This document shows positions 1-5,257 of a DNA stretch of 8,314 nt, piece by piece. A program made the position numbers and the translations under genes. A model generated the notes under the pieces. The model did no database searches and was not told where the DNA came from. It worked only from the letters and a program-made list of their open reading frames with translations. Each line of letters starts with the position of its first letter. Within the stretch, counting starts at the first letter, position 1. The stretch spans positions 1-8,314 of the forward strand of contig JAJXVC010000080.1 in the NCBI GenBank assembly GCA_021782295.1, read 5' to 3'. Source of the DNA: a bacterium. Its GTDB lineage: Bacteria; Eremiobacterota; Eremiobacteria; Baltobacterales; Baltobacteraceae.

Positions 1-241
1 TACCGCGCACGCTGCGCGCGTACAACGAATTGAGCGCCTTATAAAAGCGGAGGAGATCGTTTCCGATGCGTTCGATCTGCGAGAACTGCTCGACCGAGAG
101 CCCGAAGGGCTCGGGAGCGACCCGCCACGCGATGCGGTCTTCTTCGTTCTCTACCCGGAAGAGCCCCGGGGGAATCGCTGCTTCGACCTTGAGCGCGCGA
201 TCGCGCGCGGTCAGATCGGAGATGGTGGATGGAAAGGACAA
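1..241 (-). CDS. Hypothetical protein, N-terminal part, cut by the window edge
   Basis: The minus strand is open from a TTG at 241 down to base 1 (80 codons plus one base), so the C-terminal part is missing. The start is well fixed: an AGAGG Shine-Dalgarno lies 6 nt upstream of the TTG, and an in-frame TAG sits only four codons upstream. No ATG or GTG occurs in frame in the first part. The product looks real: mixed soluble composition, no signal peptide or membrane segment, a glycine/proline turn near residues 24-26 (PPG), a PEPFGLS segment near residues 43-49, then a likely amphipathic helix ending in FYKALNSLYARS (about residues 66-77). I do not recognise the family and assign no function. 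It reads in the same direction as the secreted-protein gene upstream at 347-760, separated by 105 bp, so the two could be co-transcribed or separately promoted. Confidence 0.75.
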   Translation of the reverse strand, partial: MSFPSTISDLTARDRALKVEAAIPPGLFRVENEEDRIAWRVAPEPFGLSVEQFSQIERIGNDLLRFYKALNSLYARSVRG

Positions 242-346
242 AAGAAACCTCTATCGACAGCCGTCGGGTATTTTTGCAGAGTTATACGCGATGTAACGTC
301 GCCGCATGATTCTTCTTAACGCCTTTGAATCGAACTCGGTTTCGCT
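242..346 (-). other. Intergenic gap between two minus-strand genes, with a possible -10 box
   Basis: The gap holds no ORF of note. On the minus strand there is a TATAAC hexamer (plus-strand 281-286), which resembles a -10 element and would start transcription about 30 nt before the TTG at 241. No good -35 hexamer is seen 16-18 bp upstream of it, so the promoter reading is weak. I see no convincing terminator for the upstream gene. Confidence 0.25.
248..252 (-). promoter_or_regulatory. Shine-Dalgarno AGAGG that decides the TTG start
   Basis: On the minus strand AGAGG is followed by a 6-nt spacer and TTG at 241-239. The first two bases of the motif region also belong to the in-frame TAG at 253-251, so no longer N-terminus is possible. 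This makes the TTG the most upstream usable start of the edge gene. Confidence 0.6.
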
Positions 347-760
347 CTATTTGATGATGACCGCACCTGGGGTGAGCAGGGCCGAGTCGATCGATGCGGA
401 GTCGGGCGTCACGTGCAGGGTGAGGTGCAGGGTGCCGACGAGGCCGATCGGGGCGAGTTCGATGGAGGCAGGAGCGTTGGCCGACGCACTCCCCATCGGC
501 AGCAAAAGCGCGAGTTGTACGGTGGCGCTGCGGCTCGGCGTCGAGGTGGTCGCCTCGACATGGGCGGTGCGCGAACTCGTCGCCGGGTCGAGCGTCACCG
601 AGCGCAAGCAGAGTTCGATGCTCACCGGCGAGCCCTCGACGGTGAAGCCCTCGTTCGTGCAGGCGGCCTGCGCGAGCGCCGGGCTTGCGACCGCGAGCAT
701 CGCCGCGAGGGCGAGGAGCGGGGCGAAGCTCCGTCGAGCGGTCGAAGGGAAAGCTTTCAC
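347..760 (-). CDS. Small secreted protein of unknown function
   Basis: The product is 137 residues with a clear Sec-type signal peptide: basic n-region with K2, R9 and R10, a hydrophobic stretch about residues 12-25, and a cleavage region SPALAQA with predicted cut after A32. The mature part is about 105 residues, rich in Ser, Thr, Ala and Val with alternating beta-like patterns, and contains just two cysteines (C34 and C51), which could form a disulfide. A lipobox reading ending at C34 (QAAC) is possible but poor because of the Gln at -3. Near the C-terminus a 12-bp direct repeat encodes two similar TLHL/TLHV strands. The GTG at 760 is preferred because it puts the basic residues directly before the hydrophobic core; an in-frame GTG at 802 would add 14 residues. 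Neither has a strong ribosome binding site. I do not recognise the family. It is divergent from the Moco operon. Location is likely periplasmic or extracellular. Confidence 0.65.
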   Translation of the reverse strand: MKAFPSTARRSFAPLLALAAMLAVASPALAQAACTNEGFTVEGSPVSIELCLRSVTLDPATSSRTAHVEATTSTPSRSATVQLALLLPMGSASANAPASIELAPIGLVGTLHLTLHVTPDSASIDSALLTPGAVIIK

Positions 761-831
761 GATACTTTCGCTAGTTCGACCGCCGATGGTCGCACCCCTC
801 ACATTGACGGGAGCGGTTATGCTATGAGGCC
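761..831. promoter_or_regulatory. Divergent intergenic region, probable promoters on both strands
   Basis: These 71 bp separate the minus-strand secreted-protein gene from the start of the nine-gene plus-strand operon, so promoters for both are expected here. A plus-strand TATGCT (818-823) and a minus-strand TAGCAT (824-819) overlap and both resemble -10 boxes. A plus-strand TTGACG at 804-809 looks like a -35 box but is only 8 bp from TATGCT and 13 bp from TATGAG, which is too close for a standard promoter. Exact promoter elements are therefore not assigned. No operator-like long palindrome is visible. Confidence 0.35.
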
Positions 832-1644
832 GTGATACCGATAGAACTCATTGCACTCGACTTGGATGGAACGCTCTTGCAGGCCGACGATCGTGTCGCC
901 GCGCCCGAACGAAAAGCGATCGAACGGGCGCTTGCTCGCGGGGTGCGCGTCGTCCTCGTGACCGGACGGGGGGCGGAGTTCCCGTCGATGCTCGCGCGCG
1001 AGCTGCGGCTCGATCTGCCGGTTATCTGCTGCCACGGAGCGCTCACCAAGGATTTCCAGAGCGGGCGGAGCTTGGGGCATATCCCGGTGCCGATCGAGCA
1101 GGCGCGCGAACTGATCGATTTTGCCGTCGCGCGCGACCTCGATCTCGCGATCTATCACGAGGAGCGCTTCCACCGACTCGCGGGACGCGAACGCTATATG
1201 CCCGATATGGTCGCTCCGCATTGGGTCGAGGTCGAGGATTTTCGCCTGCTGCGCGAAGGCGCACCGACGATGCTTCGTTTTCTCGGCAATGCCTCGGTCG
1301 AAGCGGTGCGCGGCGAGCTCTCGCGGCGCCCGGTTCACGCAAAGTTCGAGCACTGGGGCGCGTTTGAAGAGTGTGCGGTAACCGCGCGCGAAGCGACGAA
1401 GGAGCGCGCCTTAGCGCGGCTCTGTGCCGATTTTCAGATCCCGCGCGAGCGCGTACTCGCCATCGGCGATTCGGCGAACGATCTTCCGATGCTGCGCTGG
1501 GCGGGCATCGGCGTCGCGATGGGGAACGCGGAGCCTGCCGTCCGGGAAGCGGTCGGCCGCGTGACGCTCGACGTTGCACGCCATGGCGCGGCGCGCGCCA
1601 TCGAACGCTATGCGTTACCGTCCCAAGGGAGAAGAAGTGCATGA
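832..1644 (+). CDS. Cof-type HAD-superfamily phosphatase
   Basis: This 270-residue protein has all four HAD motifs: motif I DLDGT with nucleophile D10 and general acid D12; motif II with T44 in VLVTGR; motif III K190; motif IV GDSAND with D213 and D217. The region about 80-185 between motifs II and III would be the alpha/beta C2 cap, the IIB/Cof arrangement. Members hydrolyse phosphate from sugar phosphates, nucleotides or cofactors such as FMN and PLP in the cytosol; the substrate cannot be read from sequence. The GTG start at 832 is chosen because the family begins only a few residues before DLDGT. Its translation signal is odd: GAGG lies just 2 nt upstream, and a three-codon ATG AGG CCG TGA mini-ORF (824-835) overlaps the GTG. 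It is first in the Moco operon and overlaps the next gene by an ATGA. A phosphatase role in the Moco or queuosine pathway would be inference. Confidence 0.9.
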   Translation: MIPIELIALDLDGTLLQADDRVAAPERKAIERALARGVRVVLVTGRGAEFPSMLARELRLDLPVICCHGALTKDFQSGRSLGHIPVPIEQARELIDFAVARDLDLAIYHEERFHRLAGRERYMPDMVAPHWVEVEDFRLLREGAPTMLRFLGNASVEAVRGELSRRPVHAKFEHWGAFEECAVTAREATKERALARLCADFQIPRERVLAIGDSANDLPMLRWAGIGVAMGNAEPAVREAVGRVTLDVARHGAARAIERYALPSQGRRSA

Positions 1645-1898
1645 TGCAGCCGAACGCAAGCCCCGATTACGAATCGCGGTTACGGAAGATTCTTGCCGAC
1701 GCCGATTGGGCAGCGCTGCGAGAGTTTGCGCGGAGCGAGAATCATATCCCCGACGAAGTCTACGCAAAAGACGAACACTTCTGGAGGGTATTGCTGCATA
1801 AACTCATCTGCAATCGCATCGATCAACTCCACCTGCATGCTGCCTCGCGAGCCTGGCTCGATCAGAACGGGTACAGCACCGATCTCGGCGGTTTCTAA
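1641..1898 (+). CDS. Small conserved-looking protein of unknown function (85 aa)
   Basis: This ORF starts at ATG 1641 (a second ATG at 1644 would shorten it by one residue), overlaps the HAD stop as ATGA, and has a GGGAG Shine-Dalgarno with a 9-nt spacer. It ends 4 nt before moaD. The protein is soluble, without signal peptide or membrane segment, and appears mostly helical. Helix-like stretches fall about 10-31 and 44-75, with the second one carrying W48, H46, H53, C57, H64 and H66. This could bind a metal, but the spacing matches no motif I know. The C-terminus has an NGYSTDLGGF segment. The family is not recognised. Tight coupling between HAD and moaD argues for a real gene with a function tied to this operon. 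Confidence 0.75.
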   Translation: MMQPNASPDYESRLRKILADADWAALREFARSENHIPDEVYAKDEHFWRVLLHKLICNRIDQLHLHAASRAWLDQNGYSTDLGGF

Positions 1899-1902
1899 GG
1901 CG

Positions 1903-2148
1903 ATGCCGAGCATCCGCATCGTCGCCTTCGCCCGGCTGCGCGAGGTACTCGGAGCGAGTCGGCAGATCGCGCTCGCCGACGGCGCAACGGTGCGCGAACT
2001 GTGGGCCGCACTCGTCGAGAGCGAACCGCGGCTGCAAGGGCTCGATGGCGGATTGCGTTTTGCCTGCAACGAGCGGCTCTGCGATACCGGGCAGGTGTTG
2101 CGCGAGGGCGATGAGGTGGCGTTGTTGCCGCCCTACGGGGGCGGATAG
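1903..2148 (+). CDS. moaD: Molybdopterin synthase small (sulfur carrier) subunit MoaD
   Basis: The 81-residue product has the ubiquitin-like fold pattern of MoaD: a first strand IRIVAFARLRE, the central helix ATVRELWAAL (about 28-37), then LRFACNERL and EGDEVALLPP before the C-terminus. It ends in PPYGGG, so the terminal Gly-Gly that is adenylated by MoeB and converted to a thiocarboxylate is present; three glycines instead of the usual SGG or GG is a minor variation. MoaD inserts into MoaE to pass sulfur to cyclic pyranopterin monophosphate, forming molybdopterin in the cytosol. The ATG at 1903 follows the upstream stop by 4 nt; AAGG lies immediately before it, which suggests translational coupling. 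moaE follows after 5 nt, the usual partner order. Confidence 0.95.
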   Translation: MPSIRIVAFARLREVLGASRQIALADGATVRELWAALVESEPRLQGLDGGLRFACNERLCDTGQVLREGDEVALLPPYGGG

Positions 2149-2153
2149 TCGCG

Positions 2154-2585
2154 ATGTTGGCAATCGTCGAGGAACCGATCGATCCGCGAGCGGTCGAAGC
2201 CGCAATCCGCAGCTCCGCCTGCGGGGGAGTTGTGAGTTTTTGCGGTGTGGTGCGCGAAAGCGCCGATGATGGTCGAGCGGTGACCGGGCTTCGCTACGAA
2301 GCCCATGCCGGGTTGGCGCGAGCGAGTTTCGTGGAGATCGCCGACGAGATTCAAGCGACGATGCCCGAGGTACGGCTCGCCATCGTCCACCGCATCGGTG
2401 AACTCGCCGTCGGCGATATCGCCGTCATCGTCGTCGCCGCTGCGCCGCACCGGGGCGATGCGTTCACCGCGGCGCGCAGCGCGATCGATGCGCTCAAGGA
2501 ACGCGCACCGATTTGGAAAGAGGAGCGCTATCGCGACGGAGCGCGCGCCTGGATCGAGAATCGTTGCGGTGAGGGGAAACCGTGA
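2154..2585 (+). CDS. moaE: Molybdopterin synthase catalytic subunit MoaE
   Basis: The 143-residue length is typical. Family landmarks are present in order: GGVVSFCGVVR (about 24-34), LRYEAHAGLA (46-55), HRIGELAVGDIAV (79-91), PHRGDAF (98-104) and KERAPIWKEE (115-124). K115 and K122 are seven apart, as are the E. coli catalytic lysines K119 and K126, and H99/R100 correspond to the conserved His-Arg pair. MoaE dimerises and takes two MoaD subunits to convert cyclic pyranopterin monophosphate to molybdopterin. Start ATG at 2154 is 5 nt after the moaD stop, with only a weak GGCGGA-type ribosome site. Its stop overlaps the GTG of the next gene as GTGA. No unusual residue loss is seen. Confidence 0.96.
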   Translation: MLAIVEEPIDPRAVEAAIRSSACGGVVSFCGVVRESADDGRAVTGLRYEAHAGLARASFVEIADEIQATMPEVRLAIVHRIGELAVGDIAVIVVAAAPHRGDAFTAARSAIDALKERAPIWKEERYRDGARAWIENRCGEGKP

Positions 2586-3301
2586 AGCTCGATCTGCATC
2601 ACGTCGCAACCGAGAACGGCTCGATCGCGGCGCTCGCGTACGAACCGCGCCGCTCGCGCGAGTTGGCGATCGTTGTCGGGCACGGATATTCGAGTAGTAA
2701 GCACAACCTCGATCCGCTCTGCGCATTTCTCGCCGCGCACGGATTTGCGATCTATTCGCTGGATTTTCCCGGACATCGGCTCGGCGCGAGCGGCGGACGC
2801 TTGCGCGATGCCGAGGATACCGTCGCGGCGATGGCGGCGGTCGTCGCGCTTGCGCGTTCGCACGGTTATGCACGCGTGTTGACGCTGGGGCACAGCATGG
2901 GGGCGATGGCCGCGCTCTTCACCGCTGCGGAGGATCGCGCGTTGCTCGGGGCGGTGGCGATTGCGACCGGGTACGGGCGGCCGACCGCGCTCTCGGCGTT
3001 GCAACGCGCCGGCGCGACGGATTTCCGTTCCGGATACGTCGATGGCGTAACGCTTCCGGAGCTCGTCGAAGGAATCGATCGTCGGCTCGATCGCCGGCTA
3101 CCGATGTTGCTCGGTCGGCAGACGCTCTACGTTGCGGCGAGCGCCGACGCGATGGTCTCGCCGGCGAGCGTTCGCGATCTCTACGAGCGCGCTCCGCAGG
3201 AAAAGCATTTCGTCACCATCGAGAGCGACCACACCGAAGCCGGGCCGCGCGCTCGAGCCGAGGTTTTGGCGTGGCTTGACGAACGTTTCCCGAGATCGTG
3301 A
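2582..3301 (+). CDS. Alpha/beta-hydrolase fold protein (putative serine esterase/lipase-like)
   Basis: The 239-residue cytosolic protein has an alpha/beta-hydrolase layout: an oxyanion region VGHGYSSSKHN (about 32-42), LDFPGHRLGASGG (60-72), the nucleophile elbow GHSMG with S105, a probable acid D189 in ASADAMVSP, and the catalytic H217 in SDHTEA. The cap region (about 132-172) is short and rich in Arg and Asp. Members cleave esters, thioesters or amides; the substrate is not predictable here. It starts with GTG overlapping the moaE TGA (GTGA) and has a good GAGGGG ribosome site. It ends with the same kind of GTGA overlap into moeB. It is thus locked between two core Moco genes although no alpha/beta hydrolase step is established in Moco synthesis, so a hydrolase acting on a MoaD conjugate or pterin intermediate is only a speculation. 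Confidence 0.88.
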   Translation: MKLDLHHVATENGSIAALAYEPRRSRELAIVVGHGYSSSKHNLDPLCAFLAAHGFAIYSLDFPGHRLGASGGRLRDAEDTVAAMAAVVALARSHGYARVLTLGHSMGAMAALFTAAEDRALLGAVAIATGYGRPTALSALQRAGATDFRSGYVDGVTLPELVEGIDRRLDRRLPMLLGRQTLYVAASADAMVSPASVRDLYERAPQEKHFVTIESDHTEAGPRARAEVLAWLDERFPRS

Positions 3302-4410
3302 ACTTCGCGGGTACGCACGCGCTGCGGCGCTACAGCAGGCATCTCCTCATACCCGAGATCGGCTTAGCGGGGCAGCAGCGCCTCGCTGCGGCGCGGGCGC
3401 TGGTCATTGGTGCCGGTGGGCTCGGGGCACCCGTCCTCGCCTATCTTGCTGCTGCCGGCGTCGGTCGGATCGGCATCATCGACGACGATTGCGTCGACGA
3501 AAGCAATCTGCAGCGGCAGATTCTCTTCGAGCAGGATGATATCGGCGCCCCGAAGGCCGAGGTCGCGGCGCGGCGTCTTCACGCGCTCAATCCGCAGGTG
3601 ACGATCGATGCGCTCCAACGGCGTTTCGATGCAAGCAATGCACGCGAACTGGTGCGACTCTACGATGTGGTCATCGATTGCAGCGATCGCTTTACCACGC
3701 GCTACTGCGCGAGCGATGCCTGTTCGTTGGAAGGGAAGATCGAGATTTTCGCCGCGATCTTTCGTTTCGATGGGCAAGTGACGCGCTTCGATTCCGAGGG
3801 GCCCTGCTATCGCTGTCTCTTTCCGCACGCCCCCGAGCCGGGAAGCGTTCCAACCTGCGCGGAGGGCGGCGTGCTCGGCGTATTACCCGGTATCGTCGGT
3901 GCATGGCAGGCAAACGAAGCGCTCAAAGCGCTCTTGCAGATCGGCGAGCCGCTACGCGGGCGCTTGATGCTCGTCGATGCGCTCGCCGCCCGCAGCCGCG
4001 AGGTGCGTTTCGAACGCGATCCCGATTGCATTCGTTGCGGCGAACGGCCGACGCTCTTCGAACCGGTCGATCTGATCGAAGAAGCGACCGCTCCGCTGAC
4101 CGGTGTCGTCGAGATCGCTCCGGAGGAACTCGACGCGGCGATGCGCGAGGCGATTCTTCTCGACGTTCGCGAACCGCACGAAGCGGCGCTCGGGATCGTT
4201 CCGGGCGCGCTGCACGTTCCCGCATCGCAGTTAGAGGCGCGCATGCACGAACTCGATAGTGCGAAACGCTATATCGTTGCCTGCCGCGTCGGCGTGCGCT
4301 CGCGCTGGGCGATCGGGCGTCTGCGCGATGCGGGGTTCAAACGGTTGGCGCATCTCGAGGGCGGACTCCTTCGTTACGCCGCGCTCGATGCGGGATTCGA
4401 GTTTTTTTAG
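3298..4410 (+). CDS. moeB: Molybdopterin-synthase adenylyltransferase with C-terminal rhodanese domain (MoeB/MoeZ type)
   Basis: This 370-residue protein joins an E1-like adenylyltransferase (about 1-250) to a rhodanese domain (about 268-370). N-terminal signs are RYSRHLLIPEIG, the nucleotide loop GAGGLG (38-43), CSDRFTTR with D130 matching the E. coli MoeB catalytic aspartate, and zinc cysteines C170/C173 plus C244/C247. C187 in PTCAEGG is also conserved. The rhodanese part has LLDVREPHE and the active loop CRVGVRS with C329. The protein adenylates the MoaD C-terminal glycine and the rhodanese cysteine can supply persulfide sulfur, as in MoeZ and eukaryotic MOCS3. It might also serve ThiS-like carriers encoded elsewhere. 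GTG start overlaps the hydrolase stop (GTGA). A T7 run precedes the stop and ends in a 1-nt gap before the next gene. Confidence 0.95.
   Translation: MNFAGTHALRRYSRHLLIPEIGLAGQQRLAAARALVIGAGGLGAPVLAYLAAAGVGRIGIIDDDCVDESNLQRQILFEQDDIGAPKAEVAARRLHALNPQVTIDALQRRFDASNARELVRLYDVVIDCSDRFTTRYCASDACSLEGKIEIFAAIFRFDGQVTRFDSEGPCYRCLFPHAPEPGSVPTCAEGGVLGVLPGIVGAWQANEALKALLQIGEPLRGRLMLVDALAARSREVRFERDPDCIRCGERPTLFEPVDLIEEATAPLTGVVEIAPEELDAAMREAILLDVREPHEAALGIVPGALHVPASQLEARMHELDSAKRYIVACRVGVRSRWAIGRLRDAGFKRLAHLEGGLLRYAALDAGFEFF
4384..4408 (+). terminator. Weak intrinsic-terminator-like hairpin with T7 at the end of moeB (possible attenuator)
   Basis: CTCGA at 4384-4388 pairs with TCGAG at 4397-4401 across an 8-nt loop, and the stem is followed at once by seven T's (4402-4408) that reach into the moeB stop codon. 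The stem is only 5 bp, so full termination is unlikely; partial termination would lower expression of the aldo/keto reductase, queG and moaA. The Phe-Phe codons of moeB account for the T-run, so it may be coincidental. Confidence 0.3.
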
Positions 4411-4411
4411 C

Positions 4412-5257
4412 ATGCAGCGGCGGCAATTCGGCGCGACCGGAATCGCACTTCCCGTCATCGGGCAAGGCACCTGGAATATTCCCGAGAGCAAACAGCGGCG
4501 TAGCGAAGCGATCGCCACGTTGCAACGCGGGGTTGCGCTCGGAATGACGCATATCGATACCGCGGAGATGTACGGTTCGGGCGAAGTCGAGCGCATCGTC
4601 GGCGAAGCGATCGCACCGCTCGAACGCGCGTCGCTCTTTCTCGTGAGTAAGGTGCTCCCGAGCAACGCAAGTTACGATGGAACGCTCGCCGCCGCGAAGC
4701 GAAGCCTCCAACGCCTTGGAACGCCGTACCTCGACGGCTATCTGCTGCATTGGTGCGGCGAATATCCCGTGGAAGAGACGATGCGCGCAATGCGAACGCT
4801 GATCGAGAACGGCAGCATTCGCTTCGCCGGCGTCAGCAACTGCGATCTCGAAGATCTCGAACGCGCCCGCGAAGCACTCGCGCCCCATCCGTTGATCTGC
4901 GATCAGGTGCTCTACCATCTTCACGAACGCACGGCCGAGCATCGCCTCTTCCCGTACGCGCGATTGCACGAGATCGCGGTCGTCGGATATACCCCCTTCG
5001 GAAGAAAAGCGATCTCGGCATTGCTCGCCGATTCGACGCTGCGCGAGATCGCAGCCGCGCACGACACGAGCGTGCGAGCGGTCATTCTCGCGTTTTTGAC
5101 TCGCGAGCCGATGCTTTTTGCGATTCCCAAAGCCTCCTCCATCGCCCACGTCGAAGAGAATGCGCTCGCCGGTGAGATCCGTCTGCGCAGCGATGAATGT
5201 GCGGCGATCGATCGTGCCTTTCCCAAAGGCCCCCTTGGCGATCTCGCTACGCTCTGA
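4412..5257 (+). CDS. Aldo/keto reductase family oxidoreductase
   Basis: The 281-residue protein shows the AKR barrel signs: GQGTWNIPE (17-25), HIDTAEMYGSGEVE with D49 and Y54, K80 in LVSKVLP, and H113 in YLLHW, giving the full D-Y-K-H catalytic tetrad. GVSNCDLEDLE and a late IPKASSIAHVEEN segment belong to the family's cofactor-binding side. It would reduce a carbonyl with NADPH in the cytosol; substrate unknown. It looks closest to short bacterial AKRs such as the E. coli YeaE type, judged only from the FGATGIALPVIGQGTW opening. ATG 4412 is preferred as start because it directly precedes that opening and follows the moeB stop by 1 nt; the ribosome site is poor, so reinitiation or coupling is likely. 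An AKR in a Moco operon is not a standard arrangement. Confidence 0.92.
   Translation: MQRRQFGATGIALPVIGQGTWNIPESKQRRSEAIATLQRGVALGMTHIDTAEMYGSGEVERIVGEAIAPLERASLFLVSKVLPSNASYDGTLAAAKRSLQRLGTPYLDGYLLHWCGEYPVEETMRAMRTLIENGSIRFAGVSNCDLEDLERAREALAPHPLICDQVLYHLHERTAEHRLFPYARLHEIAVVGYTPFGRKAISALLADSTLREIAAAHDTSVRAVILAFLTREPMLFAIPKASSIAHVEENALAGEIRLRSDECAAIDRAFPKGPLGDLATL

Noticed and set aside
98..112. 6-bp hairpin GAGCCC/GGGCTC inside the left edge gene
   Set aside because: It lies in the coding stretch for PEPFGLS, has no T-run, and is short. Probably chance.
255..275. CGAC/GTCG stem followed by a T5 run as a plus-strand terminator
   Set aside because: The stem is 4 bp and no plus-strand gene ends before it.
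413..434. 12-bp-period direct repeat in the secreted-protein gene
   Set aside because: Just two copies, in frame, giving two similar beta-strand segments (TLHL/TLHV). Not a mobile or CRISPR-like repeat.
306..827. Long plus-strand ORF opposite the secreted-protein gene
   Set aside because: It is the antisense frame of the minus-strand gene that has a clear signal peptide. It shows no recognisable domain and no ribosome site.
804..828. TTGACG with TATGCT or TATGAG as a sigma-70 promoter for the operon
   Set aside because: Spacers of 8 and 13 bp are far from the usual 16-18 bp, so the pair is not called.
817..1353. Minus-strand ORF of 178 codons opposite the HAD gene
   Set aside because: It covers conserved HAD motifs on the other strand. 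Its translation is Arg-rich and lacks any motif; long antisense frames are common in such GC-rich DNA.
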